A DNA stretch of 64,000 nt from Bartonella alsatica (GTDB lineage: Bacteria; Pseudomonadota; Alphaproteobacteria; Rhizobiales; Rhizobiaceae): assembly GCF_013388295.1 (NCBI RefSeq), contig NZ_CP058235.1:248001-312000 (forward strand). Direction: 5' to 3'. The notes below the pieces were generated by a model. It saw only the letters and a list, made by a program, of their open reading frames with translations. It was not told the DNA's origin and did no database searches. The translations under genes and the position numbers were made by a program. Shown in pieces: positions 8,494 through 19,109 of the stretch; the stretch's first letter is position 1; each line of letters begins with the position of its first letter.

Positions 8494-10862
8494 TCCAGGA
8501 TTCCTTCCTCAACAAAACGTCTATATAATACAAAGCGAAGAGCATTGGTCACCTTAGAAGGTGAGGTAATGTTAGGTACATAAATAGCCAAATTAAATGC
8601 AAATTTCTTACTATCAAATGCAGTAAAATTCACCTGTGGCGCAGGATTTTTCAAAACCCCCTCTGTCACAGAAGCAATCTCTAGCAAAATCTCAACAACA
8701 CGCTCTGGAGCAACATTAGAAGAAACAGTAATAGGGATATCAACCCGCCCCATTTTACTCCCACGGGTCCAATTACTGACATTACTATTGATGAGGCTTG
8801 AATTAGGAATAATAATCGTCTTACGCTGAAATGTTTCAAGTTCAGTTGCACGTACACTGATACGTTTAACAATACCACCTACTGAACCAGATTCTATGTA
8901 ATCCCCTAGTTTAAAAGGCCTCCCAACCAAAATAATAAGCCCAGATACAAAATTTTGAACAATATTTTGTAACCCAAAACCTATACCAAGCGAAAGCCCA
9001 CCAGCAATAAGCGCAAAATTTTTAAGATCTAAACCTGCCATTGATAATCCTATCAAAGCCGACACGACAATACCGCCATAACCTATGACTGTTTTGATAG
9101 AATTACGTACCCCAGAATCAAATTCCCCACGCTCTAATACAGTCCCGTCTAACCAGGCAATAAATCGGCGAATAAGAAACCAACAAGTAAAGAAAGCAAC
9201 AATTCCGATTATAATAGAAATTAAAGAGATGAACACATTTCCAATTTGAAAACCAGTCATTAACTGCCATAACATTGTTTTTAAATCAGAATATGAAAAT
9301 CCAAATTGTACAGCAATTGGCATTGCGCAAAATAAAACCACAACCAAATTAAGAAAAATACTTAATATTCCCCCTAATTGATTCATTGTTTTCTCTTCTA
9401 AATGCAACCATTGCATCAGAGTATGACCAACACTTGTTTTTATAAATTGGCCTTGAGTTCCAAGTGCTTGAACACTCTGTATCCCCAAATACATGAGAAC
9501 CAAAAACGCCCCACCAATCATAATTTGCTGCATAATGAAGCGCGCTAGACCAACATAACCTAAAAAATCCATCACAATCAGCAATACTCCCAATACAATG
9601 AGAGGAATACGTATATAAAATGGCCAAAATAGTGGCTCTTTCTTTTGACTTTGAGAAATCTCACGTCTGAACTGTAAAGGTACAAATGAGATAATAAACA
9701 GCAGTATTGCGACAAAAAAAACAGCAATAAAACTTTTGGCAATAGTCAAAGAAAGAGAGGCTGAAACGACTTGATAAATACTATCGAGAACAGCATCAAA
9801 TGCTAAAACTCCACCTAAAAAAGTAATCAAAATCACCAGTTGATACGCTGCCGTCGGTGCAATATTGAGAAGATGCACACGGGTTATATTTGATGCTAAA
9901 AGAACCACTGCTAAACGATTTACCAAAAAAACGAAGATAATTTGATACCCTATTATATCAAATACTGTTATGAGTTTGCCTGGATCCAAACCAAAACTAC
10001 GGAACAAAAATAGTACAAGATAAACACAAACAACACATACAAGTGAAGGGAGAAGAACTGAAATAAAAGCAACCAATAAGCGTTGTAAATAAAATATTTC
10101 TTCATTCCTCTTGGTAAAATGATTGCGTATACGCACCAGCATTTTGCAAGAAAAATAAGAAAGTCCTAAAGCAATCAAAAGTGGAATTAAAAAGGAAAGA
10201 ATCAGTTTTAATAACTTGAAATAAAATACAAAATTCCACCAAGAGCTCAACAACAAAAGAAAATCAGATGAAGCCTCTTTGGTTTTTTCTACGAGATGTT
10301 TAACCATCGGCATTGAAAACTCAAGCCTGTGCGTAAGTGTACGTTTAAAAAGTTCTCGAGATTGAGAAATAGCAAGTTCGGCTATTCTATTTGTAGCTAA
10401 AAAGATTGCTTCAAACCGAAGTACTATACTATTAATCTTAGCTTTTTTCTCTAACAATTGAGAACGCTCTTCACTTGTTTTTTTCAAATTATTTAGATCA
10501 TTATGGAGTTCTATTAACTGATCAAGAAGTGCATTAATATCATTAAGAGGAGCACGTAAAACAAACGCCGCTTCTATAGCACGCTTACTGATATCTTGTG
10601 CACGTAACCGCACCTCTACTAAAGCACGCTCATCTTCTGACTTATTTTCAAAGTCTTTTTCTAAAGTTTCTGTATTTTGTTCAAGATTTTTAATAATGCA
10701 CTGTTGTTGTTGAATAATTTCATCAATTGAGTGAGAAGTAATCCTTTGTCCGATGATTGCATTTTGTGACTCAAAACGCTCCAATGCAAAACAATTGAAT
10801 ACAATGATAAACCCCAAAATAAAGAGAAGTATACGTAATTTTTTTCTAAAAAATGAATACAT
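8487..10862 (-). CDS. Large mechanosensitive channel protein, MscS superfamily (DUF3772/MscK-like architecture)
   Basis: Inner-membrane channel that opens on membrane tension to release osmolytes. Domain order: signal-like hydrophobic start, a periplasmic coiled-coil region rich in Glu, Gln and Leu (first ~190 residues), about eight to ten membrane spans, then the MscS pore and beta domain. The pore-lining helix is seen in GGLSLGIGFGLQ followed by NIVQNFVSG, and the beta domain in GDYIESGSVGG and IPNSSLINSNVSNW. About 790 residues from the ATG at 10862, which is preceded by AAGG; a frame extended to a TTG at 10931 is less likely. Overlaps the small secreted protein gene downstream. Confidence 0.88.
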   Translation of the reverse strand: MYSFFRKKLRILLFILGFIIVFNCFALERFESQNAIIGQRITSHSIDEIIQQQQCIIKNLEQNTETLEKDFENKSEDERALVEVRLRAQDISKRAIEAAFVLRAPLNDINALLDQLIELHNDLNNLKKTSEERSQLLEKKAKINSIVLRFEAIFLATNRIAELAISQSRELFKRTLTHRLEFSMPMVKHLVEKTKEASSDFLLLLSSWWNFVFYFKLLKLILSFLIPLLIALGLSYFSCKMLVRIRNHFTKRNEEIFYLQRLLVAFISVLLPSLVCVVCVYLVLFLFRSFGLDPGKLITVFDIIGYQIIFVFLVNRLAVVLLASNITRVHLLNIAPTAAYQLVILITFLGGVLAFDAVLDSIYQVVSASLSLTIAKSFIAVFFVAILLFIISFVPLQFRREISQSQKKEPLFWPFYIRIPLIVLGVLLIVMDFLGYVGLARFIMQQIMIGGAFLVLMYLGIQSVQALGTQGQFIKTSVGHTLMQWLHLEEKTMNQLGGILSIFLNLVVVLFCAMPIAVQFGFSYSDLKTMLWQLMTGFQIGNVFISLISIIIGIVAFFTCWFLIRRFIAWLDGTVLERGEFDSGVRNSIKTVIGYGGIVVSALIGLSMAGLDLKNFALIAGGLSLGIGFGLQNIVQNFVSGLIILVGRPFKLGDYIESGSVGGIVKRISVRATELETFQRKTIIIPNSSLINSNVSNWTRGSKMGRVDIPITVSSNVAPERVVEILLEIASVTEGVLKNPAPQVNFTAFDSKKFAFNLAIYVPNITSPSKVTNALRFVLYRRFVEEGILEC

Positions 10863-11041
10863 ATCTGCCTTAGATATACAAAGAAAAACTTTCTCCTCTG
10901 TGAAAATAGAGCATGGAATAAATATTTTCAACTTTTATAGAATAAGTTTATAAAAGCTTTCCCTTATTTCATAATCCTGATAAATAAGAAAAAGGATATC
11001 AATAGGCTTTGATTCAATAAGATTAAAGAAAGCGCTTTAGC

Positions 11042-11422
11042 ATGTTTTTTTTGCACCTCTATTGCAAAAAAGAAATTTTTTTCCCTTTTACGGCCTGGTT
11101 TCTTCTGTCTGGTTTTAGCATGCTGTTGACTAGCAACCTAGAAGCATGCGCTTATTTAAGTCAACAATTACAAGCAAATAATATAATTGAAATGAATACA
11201 CTTGATACACAAAACGAGTGTGATCAATTAAATCTTAATGTTATAATAACTGAAAACAAAAAATTTGTAACACTTCATACAGATTCTATGCTACCTATCA
11301 GTATTTTTCAATCTATCCTAGCATTGAATCTCTTTTTAATAACGACCATAGTTATTGACACAAAATTTTGTAACCTTCAAACACAATATTTTGAAAATAA
11401 ACGTGCGCCTCCTATTACTTGA
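11042..11422 (+). CDS. Small hydrophobic protein of unknown function
   Basis: A 126-residue frame between divergent mscS and secDF. The N-terminal part is a signal-like or membrane segment (AWFLLSGFSMLLTSNLEAC, ~19-37); a second hydrophobic span is near the C terminus (IFQSILALNLFLITTIVI), and it ends KRAPPIT. The overall layout of N-terminal segment, polar middle, late span and terminal RxPP recalls small DUF2946-type proteins, but similarity is faint. No strong ribosome site precedes the ATG. It lies 67 bases before secDF on the same strand. Confidence 0.45.
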   Translation: MFFLHLYCKKEIFFPFTAWFLLSGFSMLLTSNLEACAYLSQQLQANNIIEMNTLDTQNECDQLNLNVIITENKKFVTLHTDSMLPISIFQSILALNLFLITTIVIDTKFCNLQTQYFENKRAPPIT

Positions 11423-11489
11423 ATTATGAAATGATCTTCTTATATCACCTCTGCCTTTAACTATTAGATTGCCTAGAGCGGAATATATC

Positions 11490-14003
11490 ATGCGTACACC
11501 CGGTTGGTTAATTACTCTTTATTGTTTTATCCTTCTAAGTAGCATTTACGTTACCTTGCCTAATTTATTTTCACAAGAGCAGGTTAAAAATTCACAATTT
11601 TTAACCAACACCCGTGTGACACTTGGGCTTGACCTTCAAGGAGGTTCTTCTCTCCTACTCGAGGTGGATAGTAAGACATTAAAGCGTGATCAATTACATA
11701 TAGTTTTAGCAAATGTGCGTAACACACTACGTGAAAAACAAATCCCTACATCGAGTGTTCGTATCATCGAAGATAGCGTCGTTGTACTTATTTCTGATCC
11801 ATTACAAACTGAAAAAACACTCTCTGCTTTGAAAACATTAATAACCCCCATATACAATAGCTTTGGCACTCCAGCCAATAACATCACTATCAGTGCCCAA
11901 AATCAAACTATTCGTGTTACATTGACTGAAGCCTATATTAAGGATTGTATTAGCAATGCTATTGAACAAAGCTTAGAAATCATCCGTCGCCGTATAGATC
12001 AAGTTGGAGTTACTGAACCAGCCATCCAAAAAGTAGGAACCGAGCGTATTATGGTTCAATTGCCAGGCTTGCAAGACCCAAAACAGCTGCGTGATCTTTT
12101 AGGAACAACCGCTAAGATGACTTTTCATTTAGTGCCCTCTCACGTGGATATAAATAACCCACCCGCAGGCGTTTCAATCATTCCTGGATATACTGATGAG
12201 ACACAACGTTACGCAATTTATGACCAAATAGCCTTAGATGGAAATGTCCTGAAAGATGCCCACGCAGGTTTCGACCCGCAAATGCCAGGACGCTCTATTA
12301 TTTCATTTACCTTGAATTCTGCTGGTGCAAAAATATTTGCGGAAATAACACGACAAAATATTAATCGTCCTTTTGCAATCGTTCTTGATAACAAAGTTTT
12401 GACCGCTCCTACTATCAATAGTGTCATTCCCAACGGACAAGGTCAAATTACAGGAAATTTTGATCCCAAAGAAGCTTCAACTCTGGCTGCCCTTCTGCGT
12501 GCTGGCTCTTTGCCCGCACCATTAACCGTAATTGAAGAGAGAACCGTAGGTCCAAATCTTGGTGCTGACGCCATCCAAATGGGGCTTTATACCGGTATAA
12601 TCGGTTTTGTTCTTGTTACAATTTTTATTTTCCTCCTCTACAGAGTTTGGGGTATCATTGCTAATATAGCACTAGCACTTCACACTATCTTAACATTTGC
12701 TGCACTAAGTCTTCTCGGTGCAACACTCACACTCCCAGGTATTGCTGGTATTATTTTAGGCATTGGTATCGCCGTTGATGCCAATATTCTAATTAATGAG
12801 CGTATCCGTGAAGAAAGCCGAAAAGGTGTCAGTGCTTTTGCAGCTTTAGATCGTGGATTTAAACATGCTTTTGCAACCATTGTTGACGCAAATATTACTG
12901 CAATTATTGCAACTATTTTATTATTTTGGTTTGGTACCGGCCCTGTTCGTGGTTTTGCTGTAACAATGTTGCTTGGTATTATTATATCCATGTTCACAAA
13001 TATCACCATTGTGCGCATTATGATGATTTGGGTAATCCGTAAATGGAAAATTAAAACTCTGAATCTTCCCTCTATTTTCAACATTATCCCACAAAATACA
13101 ACCTTCCACTTTATGAAAGCGCGCTTCATTGGTATTGGCGCCTCAATTATTTTATCATTTGCTTCAATTTTTCTATTTTTTAAGCCTGGTTTAAATTTCG
13201 GAATTGATTTCATTGGTGGAAGCCAAATGAGTATTACCACAAAAGCACCAGCAAACTTAGCAACTTTGCGTTCTAAGCTTTCTACCCTTAATATTGGTGA
13301 AATCACACTGCAAAATATTGATAATGAAAATACTGTGCTAATTCGCATACAGAAACAAAATGACAGTGAAGCACAACAAACCATCGCGATTGATAAGGTT
13401 AAAACAGCAGTACAAAACATCTATCCAGATGTCACATTCGATCAAATAGAGGTTGTTGGTCCAAAAATTTCAGGAGAGCTTGCCACAGCTGCTTTTACTG
13501 CTGTTATTCTCGCCGCGATTGCCATGACCCTCTATATATGGTTGCGCTTCGAATGGTTTTTTGCAGTTGGAGCAATTGTAACACTTATCCTAGATACTAC
13601 AAAAATGATTGGTTTTTTTGCTTTATTTCAATTTGATTTCAATTTAACGGCCATCGCTGCTCTTTTAACAATTGTTGGTTACTCGATAAATGATAAAGTT
13701 GTTGTCTATGATCGAATGCGCGAAAACATGCGTCTTTATAAAAAAATGCCGCTGCGTGAACTCATTGATCTCTCAATTAATCAGGTTCTTATACGTTGTC
13801 TTTTTACATCAACGACCACAGTTCTTGCTATGTTACCTATGGCGATATGGGGAGGAAGTGCTGTCCATAATTTTGCATTACCCATGGTCTTTGGTATTAT
13901 TATTGCTACATCATCCTCTATCTTTATTGCTGCTCCCATTTTACTCCTTCTAGGAAATTGGTGGCGTAAACGAAGTAATCGTATAAACACTGAACTACAA
14001 TAA
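11490..14003 (+). CDS. secDF: Fused protein translocase subunit SecDF
   Basis: Single-chain fusion of SecD and SecF, the proton-driven RND-type accessory of the SecYEG translocon that helps pull proteins across the inner membrane. The SecD half (to ~520) has a first membrane span, the marker LGLDLQGGSSLLLEV, a large periplasmic domain and the membrane block with GIAVDANILINERIREE. The SecF half starts near residue 530 and carries FGIDFIGGSQ and the paired motif GYSINDKVVVYDRMREN. At 837 residues it fits the fused form known in Bartonella and Brucella. The ATG at 11490 has GAGCGG upstream and is preferred over an in-frame codon at 11469. Confidence 0.95.
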   Translation: MRTPGWLITLYCFILLSSIYVTLPNLFSQEQVKNSQFLTNTRVTLGLDLQGGSSLLLEVDSKTLKRDQLHIVLANVRNTLREKQIPTSSVRIIEDSVVVLISDPLQTEKTLSALKTLITPIYNSFGTPANNITISAQNQTIRVTLTEAYIKDCISNAIEQSLEIIRRRIDQVGVTEPAIQKVGTERIMVQLPGLQDPKQLRDLLGTTAKMTFHLVPSHVDINNPPAGVSIIPGYTDETQRYAIYDQIALDGNVLKDAHAGFDPQMPGRSIISFTLNSAGAKIFAEITRQNINRPFAIVLDNKVLTAPTINSVIPNGQGQITGNFDPKEASTLAALLRAGSLPAPLTVIEERTVGPNLGADAIQMGLYTGIIGFVLVTIFIFLLYRVWGIIANIALALHTILTFAALSLLGATLTLPGIAGIILGIGIAVDANILINERIREESRKGVSAFAALDRGFKHAFATIVDANITAIIATILLFWFGTGPVRGFAVTMLLGIIISMFTNITIVRIMMIWVIRKWKIKTLNLPSIFNIIPQNTTFHFMKARFIGIGASIILSFASIFLFFKPGLNFGIDFIGGSQMSITTKAPANLATLRSKLSTLNIGEITLQNIDNENTVLIRIQKQNDSEAQQTIAIDKVKTAVQNIYPDVTFDQIEVVGPKISGELATAAFTAVILAAIAMTLYIWLRFEWFFAVGAIVTLILDTTKMIGFFALFQFDFNLTAIAALLTIVGYSINDKVVVYDRMRENMRLYKKMPLRELIDLSINQVLIRCLFTSTTTVLAMLPMAIWGGSAVHNFALPMVFGIIIATSSSIFIAAPILLLLGNWWRKRSNRINTELQ

Positions 14004-14108
14004 AAATGCTATGCTACTTTAATATTATAATACCACCCCTTTCTCTTCATAAAAAAATTATAGTCGTTTAACTCATTAATTTTTTTGATAAAAAGTCGTA
14101 AATAATAC

Positions 14109-15854
14109 ATGCTCCATGATACACCACTGATTACAACTATCGTTGCAGGTTTATGTTTAGCATTTCTTTTAGGAATGATTGCTAGCCGTTTGCGTATTTC
14201 ACCCCTAGTAGGATACTTGTTAGCAGGTGTCATTGTTGGACCCAATACAGGCGGCTTTAGAATAGATTCCGTTATTATCAACCAACTTGCTGAAATTGGT
14301 GTCATTTTGCTGATGTTTGGTGTAGGGCTACATTTTTCATTAAAAGACCTTTTATCTGTGAAAGCTATTGCTGTCCCTGCTGCCATTGCACAAATGGCAT
14401 TCTCTACTTTTCTAGGCTTATGCCTTGGCTTGATCATGGGATGGGGATTCAGCGGTAGTTTAGTCTTTGGTTTAGCTTTATCCATAGCAAGTACTGTCAT
14501 CCTGCTGCGTGCTTTACAAGAACGTCACCTTATTGAAACAGAAAAAGGACGCATTGCTGTGGGATGGTTGATTATTGAAGATTTAGCAATGGTCCTTATA
14601 CTTGTCCTCATACCATCACTGGCAAATGTTCTTAGCAACACAAAAAAGGAAGCGCTTGATCCTCTTGTTCAATGGTTAGATTTAAGTATTTGGGGAATTT
14701 TTGGTCTTACCATCTTGAAAGTTATTGTATTTATCGCCCTTATGCTTGTTATTGGACGGCGTATTATCCCTTGGTTATTAAAAATGAGTGCCCAATCGGG
14801 TTCACGTGAATTATTTCGTCTGAGTGTCTTTGCTATTGCACTAGGAGTAGCTTTCGGAGCAGCTCATTTATTTGGGGTTTCTCTTTCTCTTGGCGCCTTT
14901 TTTGCAGGTATGGTTATGAGTGAATCAGAATTAAGCCATCGTGCAGCAGAAGAATCTTTACCATTACGAGACGCATTTTCTGTGCTTTTTTTTGTTTCTG
15001 TGGGGATGTTATTTGACCCAGGAAAATTCTTGACCCATTTTTTTCCTCTCTTAGCAACGTTACTCATTATTATACTAGGAAAGTCTGTTGTTGCCTTTTT
15101 CATTGTTAAGGCTTTTCGCTATTCTAACGCAACAGCTTTGACCATTTCTGCAAGCCTTGCCCAAATCGGAGAATTTTCTTTTATCCTTGCAGGTTTAAGT
15201 TTGAGCTTGGGACTTTTAAACAACGATGCCCATGATTTAATTCTTGGTGGTGCAATTCTTTCTATTTTACTCAATCCTCTTGTTTTCATTGCCTCTAACA
15301 AAATTAAAAAACGGCTAGAAAATATCTCAGAAAATTCACAAGACACGCAAACAACTACTGATATTGATTCACCAAATCCTGAGCAAGAACTTTTATCAAT
15401 GACCTTAAAAACTAATCATATAGTGATTATTGGCTATGGTCGTATTGGTAAATACGTTGCATCATCTTTAATAAACAGAGGTGAATCTGTCTTGATAGTT
15501 GAAGAATCAAGCCGCCTCGCTGATAAAGCAATTGCAGATGGATTTGAAGCTATTTGCGGCAATATTATTCAACAAGAAATAATGAACGCAGCAAATATGA
15601 GTAATGCATACAAAGTTGTTATTACAATGCGAAGTACCATTGAAGTAGGGGAATGTATAGTAAATATACATGAAGTGAAAAAAGATATTCAAATAATTAC
15701 CCATGCACTTTCCGATATAGAAACAACTTATCTCATTGATTTAGGTGCAAATGTCGTAGTAACTGATGATGAAGAAATTGCTAATGGTATTGTCGAGCAT
15801 ATAACAGAACAGAAATCTGTAAAAAATATGCACAATAGTGAATTTAGTTTATAG
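14109..15854 (+). CDS. CPA2-family cation:proton antiporter with TrkA-N domain (YbaL/KefB-like)
   Basis: Inner-membrane antiporter exchanging K+ or Na+ for protons, of the monovalent cation:proton antiporter-2 family. About 12 membrane segments occupy residues 1-400, including LVGYLLAGVIVGPNTGG near the start. A cytoplasmic Rossmann domain follows: IVIIGYGRIGKYVASSL (~437-453) has the GxGxxG nucleotide-binding loop of TrkA-N/RCK domains, which gates such transporters by NAD(H). 581 residues, as for YbaL. Ion specificity cannot be told. It begins ~105 bases after secDF and is followed after 24 bases by the YbhN-like gene on the same strand. Confidence 0.9.
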   Translation: MLHDTPLITTIVAGLCLAFLLGMIASRLRISPLVGYLLAGVIVGPNTGGFRIDSVIINQLAEIGVILLMFGVGLHFSLKDLLSVKAIAVPAAIAQMAFSTFLGLCLGLIMGWGFSGSLVFGLALSIASTVILLRALQERHLIETEKGRIAVGWLIIEDLAMVLILVLIPSLANVLSNTKKEALDPLVQWLDLSIWGIFGLTILKVIVFIALMLVIGRRIIPWLLKMSAQSGSRELFRLSVFAIALGVAFGAAHLFGVSLSLGAFFAGMVMSESELSHRAAEESLPLRDAFSVLFFVSVGMLFDPGKFLTHFFPLLATLLIIILGKSVVAFFIVKAFRYSNATALTISASLAQIGEFSFILAGLSLSLGLLNNDAHDLILGGAILSILLNPLVFIASNKIKKRLENISENSQDTQTTTDIDSPNPEQELLSMTLKTNHIVIIGYGRIGKYVASSLINRGESVLIVEESSRLADKAIADGFEAICGNIIQQEIMNAANMSNAYKVVITMRSTIEVGECIVNIHEVKKDIQIITHALSDIETTYLIDLGANVVVTDDEEIANGIVEHITEQKSVKNMHNSEFSL

Positions 15855-15878
15855 AAAACATAAAATGGATAAAGAAGC

Positions 15879-16832
15879 GTGAAAACAAAGCAATTTATAT
15901 GGCCGTTTGTTGGTATTTTAGCAATGCTGATATCTATCCGCATTCTTTATATAAAACTCTCTGCGATTTCTTTTGGTGATGTTTTAGAACGCTTGAGCAA
16001 TTTAAATGCACAACATTGGCTATTAGCCTGTTCGTGCTCTCTTCTAGCTTATGCTGCTCTTGCTGGATATGACCGAATTGCCTTACAACATTTAGGCCAT
16101 AAAATTTCTTGGATTTTTATTGCCATATGTTCATTTACGACGTATGCTCTTTCACATAATATCGGTGCTTCAGTTTTTTCTGGAGCAGTCGTGCGTTATC
16201 GTGCCTATAAAATGAAAGGACTAAATGGAACAGAAATTGCGATATTAGTAGGTTTTTGTTCTTTTACTTTTATAGTAGGCACGATTTTACTTTTGGGGAT
16301 CGTTTTGATTCTGCAACCCCAAATTATTACTCTCATTCATGATGAGCTTCCCGAATGGCTTGGAACGACAGTTGGTACCATTTTGCTCAGCTGTATAATA
16401 CTCTATACTTTCGGCAGCTGGCTTCAATTAAAACCTTTACGCTTGAGCAAAAAAATTCAACTTTCTTACCCAAGGCTAAAAATTGTCATTCAACAGCTTC
16501 TCATTAGCCCCCTGGAACTTTTAGGAGCAGCAGGAATTATATATGCTGTTCTTCCACATAATCCAGATGTTCATTTTATTTCTGTGCTCGGTGTTTTCCT
16601 AGCATCTTTCACCATAACCCTTCTCTCCAACGCTCCAGCCGGAGGAATTGGTGTTTTGGAAGCTTTATTCATCACAGGCATGCCCAATATAAATCCAACC
16701 GATGTCGTTGCAGCACTTATTGTATTTAGGCTGCTTTATTTGATTATACCACTTATTATTTCATTATTTGTTGTAGCAATTTTTGAAGCTCAACAATACT
16801 GGAAAGGTTCCTCTAAAACACCGCCTGAATAA
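15879..16832 (+). CDS. YbhN/UPF0104-family membrane protein (LPG synthase TM-domain type)
   Basis: A 317-residue integral membrane protein with about eight hydrophobic spans, of the family related to the transmembrane half of lysylphosphatidylglycerol synthases. Family-like signatures include SHNIGASVFSGAVVRYRAY (~90-108) and SNAPAGGIGVLEALF (~249-263). It lacks the soluble aminoacyl-transferase domain, so lysyl transfer is not expected; lipid transport or flipping has been suggested for relatives. The start is GTG at 15879, with weak AAAGAAG upstream. Co-directional with the antiporter gene 24 bases upstream, probably one transcript. Confidence 0.8.
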   Translation: MKTKQFIWPFVGILAMLISIRILYIKLSAISFGDVLERLSNLNAQHWLLACSCSLLAYAALAGYDRIALQHLGHKISWIFIAICSFTTYALSHNIGASVFSGAVVRYRAYKMKGLNGTEIAILVGFCSFTFIVGTILLLGIVLILQPQIITLIHDELPEWLGTTVGTILLSCIILYTFGSWLQLKPLRLSKKIQLSYPRLKIVIQQLLISPLELLGAAGIIYAVLPHNPDVHFISVLGVFLASFTITLLSNAPAGGIGVLEALFITGMPNINPTDVVAALIVFRLLYLIIPLIISLFVVAIFEAQQYWKGSSKTPPE

Positions 16833-17555
16833 ATAAAAAGAAATCAATTTCCCCCCTCTCGTGGAGCGTGTGTAACTAATAAACCTTACCGGCATTCCGC
16901 TTCGTATGGAAATTAATGCAACCATTATACTCATTTATCTTTTTTTATTAAATCTTGAAGCCTTTCTCTTTTCATATCAACTTCACGATACAAAATTCAT
17001 GGAAATACTTGGTACTTCAATTTTCCACCCCCAAAACCCTTCATGCATCTATCGAATGAATTTCTGTATATAAAAACAACCACTTCTATAATCTTCAACC
17101 GGCTTTTAATACTGAACATTAGGATTGCTATTTTGTAATGTATATATCTATACGATTTTTTATAAAAAAAGAATATACAAAGAGTTTCTATAAACGACCA
17201 CACAAGAATACAAACAAAGATTTTACAAAATTTTCGTCTCTAAAAAATGCAAAAATAACGTATATGCAATCACTATTTTTGGGATTAATAACTATTTTAT
17301 AACTAACTCTGCAGCATTTCTTTTTCCGTAGCAATTTATTGATAAAAGTTCTTGTCTAATATAACGATTTCCCTGTTCTAATATAGCAATTCAATGACAA
17401 TTTAACTTTTGCATATCCATGCTTCACGCTCAAAAACCTGTTAAAAAATAATGACAACACTATCCGATCCACTAATTTCTATATTCTTTCTTTTCTTTAT
17501 AAAATAAGAAATGTTTTTCTATTGCCTTGCCTACCAAATAATACGCTTTTTTTGG
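16833..17555. other. Intergenic stretch between convergent genes
   Basis: About 720 bases with no supported gene. A 68-codon minus-strand frame (16997-17203) has no ribosome site and aromatic/Lys-rich, non-family-like composition. No clear terminator hairpin was found for either flanking gene. Confidence 0.5.
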
Positions 17556-19109
17556 CTATACAAGTGGAGAAATAAGGATTTTAGAAACATTGCGGCGATC
17601 CATTTCAATAACTTTAAAGCGCAAACCGTCAGCTTCAAAGCTTTCTCCCTCATTCGGCAAATGACCGAACCGCCAAAGCATAAACCCAGCTAAAGTAGTA
17701 TAACGATCGGCCTCATCAACAAGATTACGCCCAAGATAACTACTTAAACGGCGGATATCAGCATATCCTTCAACAAGAAGGTTTCCATTTTCAAGTTGTT
17801 CTGCAATCATGGGTTCTTCGTCATCATCAGGAAAATCACCTGCAATGGCTTCAAGAATATCGGTTGGTGTTGCAATTCCTTTAAAAGATCCATGCTCATC
17901 AACAATAATTGCAAGCTGAATCGAAGAATGGCGTAATTGCTCCATTAATCGTAAAACACTTGTATTTTCATGAACGACGAGCGGTTCTCGCATAGCTTTT
18001 TTCCAATTGATCTTTTTACCCTCTGCCAAATTCAAAAGAAGATCTTTTGTCAAAGCAACACCAACAAATTCATCCACTTTTTCACGTGCAAGAATTAATC
18101 GACTATGTTTAACCTGTTGTAGTTCTTCACGCATTTCATTCTCATCACCATTTAAATCAAGCCATTCAATCTCATTACGCGGTGACATAATAGAGCGAAC
18201 AGGACGATCAGCCAAATCGAGCACACCACGAATCATCTCTTTTTCTTCCGGACGAAATAACTCAGAAGCAGCTACCTGCTCAGCAATAACATCTACAGTC
18301 TCACCAAGATTACCACCTTTGCTGCCCCCACCTAAAAGTCTCAAAACAGCATCAGCAGTTCGACCACGTAGATCATTTGTTGTAATCATTTTTTCACGAT
18401 TACGACGTCCAATTTGGTTAAAAGCTTCAATAAGAACAGAAAAACCAATAGCAGCATACAAATACCCTTTTGGAATATGAAAACCAAATCCTTCAACAAT
18501 GAGAGTAAAACCAATCATCATCAAAAAACCAAGACAAAGGATTACAATAGTGGAATGACGATTAATAAAACGCATAAGAGCGCCAGATCCACACATCATT
18601 ACCGCCATAGCAATAATAACTGCTATGTACATAACTGCTGCTTGTTCTTTTGCAATCATACCTGTTGCAGTAATAATACTATCTAAAGAAAAAACAGCAT
18701 CCAGAACCACAATTTGAACAATTACCTGCCAAAAAACAGCATAAGCAACGCCTGTTTTTCTTTCATGTGATACGCCTTCTAATCTTTCATGTAATTCTAG
18801 CGTTCCCTTTGCTAGCAAAAAAGCCCCACCCGCAATTAAAATAAGGCTATGCCAACTAAATATAAAAGATGAAATTGAAAAAGTTATTGTGTCAAGATTC
18901 ATCACCCATCCAATAACCGCAAGAAGAAAAATCCGCATAATCAGCGCTAAAGTGAGTCCCATCAAGCGCGCACGATCACGCAAATGCAGCGGCAATTTTT
19001 CAGCTAAAATCGCAATAAAGACAAGGTTGTCTATTCCTAAAACAATTTCAAGAAAAACCAACGTGACTAAACCAAACCACGCATGGGGATCAATGATCCA
19101 TTCCATCAT
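17556..19109 (-). CDS. TerC-family membrane protein fused to CBS pair and CorC/HlyC domain (YoaE/YegH-like)
   Basis: Membrane protein with a TerC-type transporter domain in the first ~240 residues: FLEIVLGIDNLVFIAI near the start and the matching acidic motif VVLDAVFSLDSIITATG (~133-149), whose aspartates suit metal ion transport (Mn2+ efflux in studied TerC proteins). Then a tandem CBS region (~300-425, with VRSIMSPRNEIEWLD and FKGIATPTDILEAIAGDF) and a C-terminal CorC/HlyC domain (~440-517, ending KVIEMDRRNVSKILI). 517 residues is usual for this fusion. Start ATG 19109. No partner genes nearby. Confidence 0.88.
   Translation of the reverse strand: MMEWIIDPHAWFGLVTLVFLEIVLGIDNLVFIAILAEKLPLHLRDRARLMGLTLALIMRIFLLAVIGWVMNLDTITFSISSFIFSWHSLILIAGGAFLLAKGTLELHERLEGVSHERKTGVAYAVFWQVIVQIVVLDAVFSLDSIITATGMIAKEQAAVMYIAVIIAMAVMMCGSGALMRFINRHSTIVILCLGFLMMIGFTLIVEGFGFHIPKGYLYAAIGFSVLIEAFNQIGRRNREKMITTNDLRGRTADAVLRLLGGGSKGGNLGETVDVIAEQVAASELFRPEEKEMIRGVLDLADRPVRSIMSPRNEIEWLDLNGDENEMREELQQVKHSRLILAREKVDEFVGVALTKDLLLNLAEGKKINWKKAMREPLVVHENTSVLRLMEQLRHSSIQLAIIVDEHGSFKGIATPTDILEAIAGDFPDDDEEPMIAEQLENGNLLVEGYADIRRLSSYLGRNLVDEADRYTTLAGFMLWRFGHLPNEGESFEADGLRFKVIEMDRRNVSKILISPLV

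Noticed and set aside
12680-13420. 246-codon minus-strand open frame
   Set aside because: It lies wholly antisense to secDF, whose motifs and length are certain; composition is that of a reverse-complement shadow.
14009-14500. 163-codon minus-strand open frame
   Set aside because: Antisense to the start of the CPA2 antiporter gene and without a ribosome site or family signature.
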